Source of the DNA: an uncultured Eubacterium sp.
GTDB lineage: Bacteria; Bacillota; Clostridia; Lachnospirales; Lachnospiraceae
Direction of reading: 5' to 3'
DNA: 64,000 bases
NCBI GenBank assembly: GCA_934316925.1
Contig: CAKREC010000001.1
Span: 72,316-136,315, forward strand
A model generated the notes under the pieces. It was given only the letters and a program-made list of their open reading frames with translations, searched no databases and was not told where the DNA came from. Both the position numbers and the translations under genes were made by a program. The number at the start of each line of letters is the position of its first letter. The first letter of the stretch is position 1. Positions 59,684-64,000 of the stretch are shown in pieces.

Positions 59684-61198
59684 ATGGAAACAAAATATAT
59701 TACATGGAATCCGGAGACAGGATTTGAACCGGGAGAACTGGAAACTGCGGCGGAGATTTTACGCCACGGAGGACTGGTTGCTTTCCCAACAGAAACCGTA
59801 TATGGATTAGGCGGCAACGGGCTGAGTAAAAAAGCGGCAAAGAGTATTTATGCTGCGAAAGGACGCCCAAGTGACAATCCTTTGATCCTTCATATCAGTG
59901 AGTTTGATGAACTGGATGGGATTGTTCAGCAGGTGCCGCATAAGGCAAGACTGCTGATGGAAGCTTTTTGGCCTGGCCCTATGACACTGATCTTTGACAA
60001 GAGTACCGTGGTTCCCCTGGAAACCACCGGAGGACTTCCTACGGTGGCTGTTCGTATGCCATCTCATGAGGGCGCCCGTGCGCTGATCCGGGCAGCCGGT
60101 CTTCCGATCGCGGCACCGAGCGCGAATACATCGGGACGTCCAAGTCCGACTTTGGCGGAGCATGTGAGAGAAGATCTGGACGGAAAGATTGATATGATCA
60201 TTGATGGTGGACCGGTCGGGATCGGCGTAGAATCCACGATCATTGATGTGACACAGGATGTACCGGTGATCCTTCGTCCGGGTTATATTACGAAAGATAT
60301 GATCGAAGGGGTAGTCGGTGCAGTCAAGGTGGATCCCGCGATCGTCGACTCGGATTCAAAAGAACCTCCGAAGGCGCCGGGCATGAAGTATCGTCACTAT
60401 GCGCCGAAAGCCGAGATGATCGTGTTCGAGGGTACGCGGGAAGAGATGACACAGGCGATCGCTGAGCATGCAGCACAGTACCCGGAAGAGAAAGTGGGTA
60501 TTCTTGCATCAGAGGAAACGAAAGACTGCTATTCGCATGGACAGGTGGTTGTTGCCGGATCCAGAGAAAAGCAGACGATCACAAGAGGGTTGTTTGCCGC
60601 ACTTCGCCAGTTCGATCATCTGGGAGTTGAGAAGATCTTTGCGGAGAGTTTTTCTGAGGAAGAAAAAAGTGAAGCGATCATGAATCGTCTCTTGAAAGCA
60701 GCGGGTCAGCACATTGAATATCTGAGCGAACCGGTGGATTATCACCGACTGATCTTTATATGCAAGGAGAATATTTCCCTCAGCCCTATGGCAGAGTGGA
60801 TCATGAAAAGTATTGTAATGGACAAGTCCAGAGAGATCCTGTCAAGGGGGCTTGTGGTATTGTTTCCGGAACCGCGTAATGCCAAGGTGACGGATGTGCT
60901 GGTAAACCACAGTGTTCCGTGTGAAGAGCAGACATCGACTCTTTTTACTCCGGAAGAAGTAGATGACAGAACTCTGGTTGTCACGATGAATTTCACCGAA
61001 AAGGTGCGACTGCTGGAAGACTTTGATTTTGACAGTGAGGTGTTTACCCTTCGCGAGATCGCAGACCCACAGGAGGGTGCGGAGATGGACCCGGATGTGA
61101 TGGATCCGTATGGGGGCGACGAAGAGGCCTACGAAGAGAGTTATATTGAGTTGAAAGACTTACTATATAAACTGAAAAAACAGTTAGAGTGGAGCTAG
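59684..61198 (+). CDS. tsaC: Threonylcarbamoyl-AMP synthase (TsaC/Sua5) fused to a catalytically degenerate low-molecular-weight phosphatase domain
   Basis: 504 residues in three parts. Residues 13-205 are the YrdC domain that makes threonylcarbamoyl-AMP for tRNA t6A (VAFPTETVYGLG near 30, AKGRPSDNPLILHI near 58, AAPSANTSGRPSPT near 145). Residues 215-345 are the Sua5 domain (APGMKYRHYAPKAEM). Residues 355-504 are a low-molecular-weight phosphatase fold: Cys360 opens CKENISLSP, where active enzymes have CX5R-S; the arginine position is Leu366. The acid motif DPYGG is still present near 480. No stop or frameshift separates the parts. Confidence 0.88.
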   Translation: METKYITWNPETGFEPGELETAAEILRHGGLVAFPTETVYGLGGNGLSKKAAKSIYAAKGRPSDNPLILHISEFDELDGIVQQVPHKARLLMEAFWPGPMTLIFDKSTVVPLETTGGLPTVAVRMPSHEGARALIRAAGLPIAAPSANTSGRPSPTLAEHVREDLDGKIDMIIDGGPVGIGVESTIIDVTQDVPVILRPGYITKDMIEGVVGAVKVDPAIVDSDSKEPPKAPGMKYRHYAPKAEMIVFEGTREEMTQAIAEHAAQYPEEKVGILASEETKDCYSHGQVVVAGSREKQTITRGLFAALRQFDHLGVEKIFAESFSEEEKSEAIMNRLLKAAGQHIEYLSEPVDYHRLIFICKENISLSPMAEWIMKSIVMDKSREILSRGLVVLFPEPRNAKVTDVLVNHSVPCEEQTSTLFTPEEVDDRTLVVTMNFTEKVRLLEDFDFDSEVFTLREIADPQEGAEMDPDVMDPYGGDEEAYEESYIELKDLLYKLKKQLEWS

Positions 61199-61231
61199 CG
61201 AGGCCGGTTTTACTCTGGAATGGAGGATTGT

Positions 61232-61663
61232 ATGATGATTGGATTGGGAAATGATCAGGCCGGATATGGCCTGAAGCTGGAAGTTATGAAATACCTGGAT
61301 GAAAAAGGGATTCCATACAAAGATTATGGTAGTTTTAGTGCGGATCCGGTGGATTACCCGGTGTATGGAAAGAAAGTAGCTCATGCCATTATAGATGGGG
61401 AATGTGACAAGGGCATACTGATCTGTGGAACCGGCATCGGCATTTCGATCGCAGCAAACAAAGTGCGGGGCATCCGTGCGGCTGTGTGCAATGATTGTTT
61501 TAGCGCGGAGGCTACCCGGTTACATAATGATGCCAACATTTTAGCACTGGGAGCAAGAGTGGTTGGAACCGGTCTTGCGATCAAGATTGTTGACACTTTT
61601 TTGAACACGGAATTTTCCGGTGTGGACAGACATCAGCGCCGGATCGACATGATCGAAGAATGA
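61232..61663 (+). CDS. rpiB: RpiB/LacAB-family sugar-phosphate isomerase
   Basis: 143-residue isomerase of the RpiB family (ribose 5-phosphate or a related sugar phosphate). CGTGIGISIAANK near 67 holds the catalytic cysteine, and EATRLHNDANILALGARVVG near 94 the second active-site histidine. The N-terminal phosphate motif, usually GNDHAG, reads GNDQAG, a histidine to glutamine change. ATGs at 61232 and 61235 both follow GGAGG. It follows the TsaC fusion by 33 bases, an order that matches tsaC-ywlE-rpiB of Bacillus. Confidence 0.85.
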   Translation: MMIGLGNDQAGYGLKLEVMKYLDEKGIPYKDYGSFSADPVDYPVYGKKVAHAIIDGECDKGILICGTGIGISIAANKVRGIRAAVCNDCFSAEATRLHNDANILALGARVVGTGLAIKIVDTFLNTEFSGVDRHQRRIDMIEE

Positions 61664-61676
61664 TACGGAGGTTATT

Positions 61677-62468
61677 ATGTTAGGATTTATTGGATGCGGA
61701 AATATGGCACAGGCGATGACGAAGGGGATTATTGCAAAAGGAATTTTTGCCCCGGATCAGATCATTGCTTCCCGAAGAAATGAGAAAGCACTGTTGGAGG
61801 TGCAATCGGAACTTGGTATTCAGACCACGACAGATAACCGGGAGGTAGCTGAAAAAGCAGATATTATTATCCTGGCAGTAAAACCGTTTCAGTTTGCAGA
61901 TGTGATCGATCAGATCAAAGATCTTGTGACCACAGACAAACTGGTGATCTCGATCGCGGCAGGTCAGACGATCGCGAATATTGAGACACTGTTTGGAAAA
62001 GAAGTACGTCTGGTCAGAACAATGCCGAATACGCCGGCACTGGTAATGGAAGGCGCTACCGGTATGTGCTTCAACAAACAGATCCGTGAAGAGGATAAAA
62101 AAACAGCAGTAGAATTATTTGAAAGTTTTGGCGTTGTAGCAGTGGTAGCGGAATCCATGATCGACATCGTGATCGGTGTCAGTGGCAGCTCCCCTGCTTA
62201 TGTTTTTATGTTTATTGAAGCGATGGCGGATGCTGCTGTGGCAGATGGAATGCCAAGAGCGCAGGCGTATCAGCTTGCGGCACAGTCAGTACTTGGCAGT
62301 GCCAAAATGGTGTTAGAGACCGGCAGACATCCGGGTGAATTGAAAGATATGGTATGCTCTCCTGGTGGCACGACGATAGAAGCTGTCCGGGTTCTGGAAG
62401 AAAAGGGACTTCGCAGTGCGGTGATCGAGGGGCAGCGTGCCTGTGTGAAGAAGGCGAGAGAATTATGA
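61677..62468 (+). CDS. proC: Pyrroline-5-carboxylate reductase
   Basis: 263-residue NADPH-dependent last enzyme of proline synthesis. The Rossmann start LGFIGCGNMAQAMTKGII, the AVKPFQFADV region near 63 and VRTMPNTPALVMEGATGM near 112 are conserved, and the C-terminal domain carries VSGSSPAYVFMFIEAMADAAV near 162 and MVCSPGGTTIEAVRVLEE near 225. GGAGG precedes the ATG. Its stop overlaps the start of the next gene (ATGA). Confidence 0.93.
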   Translation: MLGFIGCGNMAQAMTKGIIAKGIFAPDQIIASRRNEKALLEVQSELGIQTTTDNREVAEKADIIILAVKPFQFADVIDQIKDLVTTDKLVISIAAGQTIANIETLFGKEVRLVRTMPNTPALVMEGATGMCFNKQIREEDKKTAVELFESFGVVAVVAESMIDIVIGVSGSSPAYVFMFIEAMADAAVADGMPRAQAYQLAAQSVLGSAKMVLETGRHPGELKDMVCSPGGTTIEAVRVLEEKGLRSAVIEGQRACVKKAREL

Positions 62469-62734
62469 GAAAAAGGGATGAAGGAAATGTGAAAAAAGAA
62501 CTGGTCTATGCTTTTTCGATGATCTTGCAGCTGGGACTTGCGATCATGGTGTGCATGGGAGTCAGTTTTGCAATTGGATATTATCTCGATCAGTTGCTGG
62601 GAACACATTTTTTTATCCTGATTATGCTGGTGATCGGGATCCTGGCTTCTTTGCGAAGCATATTGGTTTTGACCGGTGTGTATAAACCGGGAAAGTCAGA
62701 GGAGGAAACTCACGATGGAGATGGCGAAGCGTAA
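62465..62734 (+). CDS. atpZ: AtpZ/AtpI-like small membrane protein of ATP synthase operon
   Basis: 89-residue protein with two hydrophobic helices (about 17-42 and 50-70), basic N-terminus and acidic C-terminus, matching the small ATPase_gene1 family found at the head of F-type ATP synthase operons and thought to help ion or ring assembly. ATG 62465 overlaps the proC stop; a GTG at 62489 with AAGGA upstream is an alternative start. Confidence 0.7.
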   Translation: MRKRDEGNVKKELVYAFSMILQLGLAIMVCMGVSFAIGYYLDQLLGTHFFILIMLVIGILASLRSILVLTGVYKPGKSEEETHDGDGEA

Positions 62735-63119
62735 TCTCAAGCAGATCATTGCCGGAATCTGGATCCTGGCAGGAGTCGAGATCCTGGTCGGAATATTTTT
62801 AACATCGAACCGGATTTCCTTTGTTTTTGGGGAAATACTGGGAAGTGTGGTAGCTAGTTTACTGATGCTTCATTTATATTATTCACTTGACATTGAGCTC
62901 GATTTGGAGCAAAATAAAGCCATTCAGCACAGTCGAACGATGTCGATCCTTCGCAGCGCGATTGAGATCGGTGTGCTGATGGCAGCTGTTTTTTTGTGGG
63001 ATTATATCAATCCATTCGCTGTTTTGCTGGGATTATTTGGAAGAAAGTTTTCTCCGTTATTTATTCCACTATGGGAAAAACAAAAGAATAAAAATGCTGA
63101 TAAGGCAGAATCTAAATAG
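62715..63119 (+). CDS. atpI: ATP synthase subunit I-like protein
   Basis: 134-residue membrane protein with four hydrophobic segments and a C-terminal lysine-rich tail (KQKNKNADKAESK), as in AtpI, an assembly factor for the c-ring. The ATG at 62715 has AGGAGG nine bases away and overlaps the preceding frame by 20 bases; 62721 is another possible start. Confidence 0.75.
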   Translation: MEMAKRNLKQIIAGIWILAGVEILVGIFLTSNRISFVFGEILGSVVASLLMLHLYYSLDIELDLEQNKAIQHSRTMSILRSAIEIGVLMAAVFLWDYINPFAVLLGLFGRKFSPLFIPLWEKQKNKNADKAESK

Positions 63120-63162
63120 AGATGATGCTTTATATATAAAAATACGAAAGGAGAGTGAGAGC

Positions 63163-63861
63163 GTGGAAGTAGATTTTTATGTACATGGTTATCTGCCGAT
63201 CCAGATGGGCGGAGCAACAGTATACATTACTACCAGCCATGTATGCCTGGCAATCGTTACCGTGATCCTGTTGATTTTTGCGATTGTTGTCAATCGGAAG
63301 ATCAAGAAGTCAGACCCCAGAGAGGTTCCCACTGGCATTGTAAATGTGGTTGAACTTGCGGTTGAGTCAGTCGATAAGCTTGTTCTTGACAATATGGGTC
63401 GTACACTGGCACCGAAGTTCCGCAATTATATCGCGGTGATCTTTGTGCTGATCTTTACATGTAACTTGTCAGGATTGTTTGGTCTCAGACCACCTACTGC
63501 TGATTTTGGTATTACCTTACCGCTGGCATTGATCACATTTGTCATGATCCAGTATCAGGGTATTAAATACCAGAAATGGGGCCGTTTGAAGGGATTATTT
63601 GAACCAATCTTTTTATTCTTCCCTATCAATGTAATTAGTGAGTTAGCCACACCGGTATCGTTGTCACTGCGTTTGTTTGCAAACATTTTATCAGGAACAA
63701 TGATGATGGCACTTATCTATGGCTTATTGCCGAAATTGGCTTTGATTGCCTGGCCAGCAGCATTACACGCTTACCTGGATGTGTTTGCCGGAGCATTGCA
63801 GGCTTACGTATTCGCGATGCTGACAATGGTATTTGTAGCCAATGCAGCAGAAACTGATTAA
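63163..63861 (+). CDS. atpB: ATP synthase subunit a
   Basis: 232-residue membrane stator subunit with the conserved [24 protein letters not shown] segment in two pieces and [22 protein letters not shown] near 165-186, which includes the essential arginine (LRLFAN). It begins at a GTG with AAAGGAGA upstream; the longer open frame from 63037 is inside atpI. It has the usual five to six hydrophobic segments. Confidence 0.92.
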   Translation: MEVDFYVHGYLPIQMGGATVYITTSHVCLAIVTVILLIFAIVVNRKIKKSDPREVPTGIVNVVELAVESVDKLVLDNMGRTLAPKFRNYIAVIFVLIFTCNLSGLFGLRPPTADFGITLPLALITFVMIQYQGIKYQKWGRLKGLFEPIFLFFPINVISELATPVSLSLRLFANILSGTMMMALIYGLLPKLALIAWPAALHAYLDVFAGALQAYVFAMLTMVFVANAAETD

Positions 63862-63887
63862 TTAAAAAGAAAAGTGAGGTAAAAATT

Positions 63888-64000
63888 ATGGAATTAGCAA
63901 TTATTAAAGCAGCATCAGCAATTGGTGCAGGAATAGCAGTTATTGCCGGTATCGGTACTGGTATCGGACAGGGAAATGCCGCTGGACAGGGTGCAGCAGC
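63888..64000 (+). CDS. atpE: ATP synthase subunit c, truncated by window end
   Basis: 37 visible codons plus two bases: a short N-terminus, then a first membrane helix ending [19 protein letters not shown]. The glutamine in the GQG near residue 28 aligns with the Gln of Na+-type c subunits (Ilyobacter, Acetobacterium), where other c subunits often have another residue. The ion-binding glutamate of the second helix is outside the window, so the coupling ion cannot be proven. GTGAGG precedes the ATG. Confidence 0.88.
   Translation, partial: MELAIIKAASAIGAGIAVIAGIGTGIGQGNAAGQGAA

Noticed and set aside
1..64000. tRNA, rRNA, CRISPR arrays, transposases, phage genes
   Set aside because: I looked for these on both strands by eye and saw none. 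A missed single tRNA is possible but unlikely, because the intergenic gaps are short and accounted for.

Overview
The window looks like a chromosomal segment from a spore-forming, flagellated gut member of the Clostridia, most likely Lachnospiraceae. Sporulation signs are SpmA/SpmB, a CwlD-type amidase and a CotS-like protein. Low-GC Gram-positive signs are MecA, strong AGGAGG ribosome sites and GTG/TTG starts. Clade-typical families include DUF6240 beside flagellin, and DUF5702 and DUF6382 in a Tad locus. I saw no tRNA, rRNA, CRISPR array or transposase gene. Family names come from recognising motifs by eye, not from database searches.

Layout. 1-7 kb (mostly minus): PlsC acyltransferase (cut by the window edge), VanY-type carboxypeptidase, QueT behind a probable preQ1 riboswitch, TSCPD protein, then plus-strand CCA-adding enzyme, a membrane-anchored protein and a DUF885 lipoprotein. 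7-14 kb: CotS-like protein, PEGA lipoprotein, phosphohexomutase and glycogen branching enzyme. 13.7-22 kb: secreted subtilase, degenerate HD-GYP protein, and a flagellin mini-operon (DUF6240, flagellin, FliS-like) with a sigma-28-like promoter. 22.2-31.8 kb: a Tad pilus operon with two prepilin peptidases, a TadZ/A/B/C core, an Flp-like pilin and several pseudopilins. 31.8-39.4 kb: corrinoid-activator-like ASKHA protein, rhomboid protease, flavodoxin-SCP2 fusion, HIT protein, MurG, Pgi, ferredoxin and DUF1858. 39.4-49 kb: MecA, a probable structured RNA, secreted leucine-rich-repeat protein, SpmAB, a sensor kinase lacking its histidine, an HTH/Ser-Thr kinase pair and FolA. 49.4-53.5 kb: pstSCAB-phoU. 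53.7-57 kb: a receiver-domain remnant, indolepyruvate:ferredoxin oxidoreductase and an amidohydrolase. 57-61 kb: GH18 protein and CwlD amidase. 59.7-64 kb: a TsaC/Sua5 fusion to a dead phosphatase-like domain, RpiB, ProC and the start of the ATP synthase operon.

The most unusual observations are these. (1) A 28-bp RNA-pairable inverted repeat sits exactly between the DUF5702 gene and the TadE-like gene, removes any canonical start codon in front of the pseudopilin leader, and is flanked by an 8-bp direct repeat whose collapse would restore a leader starting with TTG. (2) PstS appears circularly permuted. (3) TsaC/Sua5 is fused to a low-molecular-weight phosphatase fold whose CX5R arginine is replaced by leucine, in the tsaC-ywlE-rpiB-atp gene order known from Bacillus. 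(4) A promoter-terminator-bounded structured RNA of about 300 nt lies in a gene-free gap.
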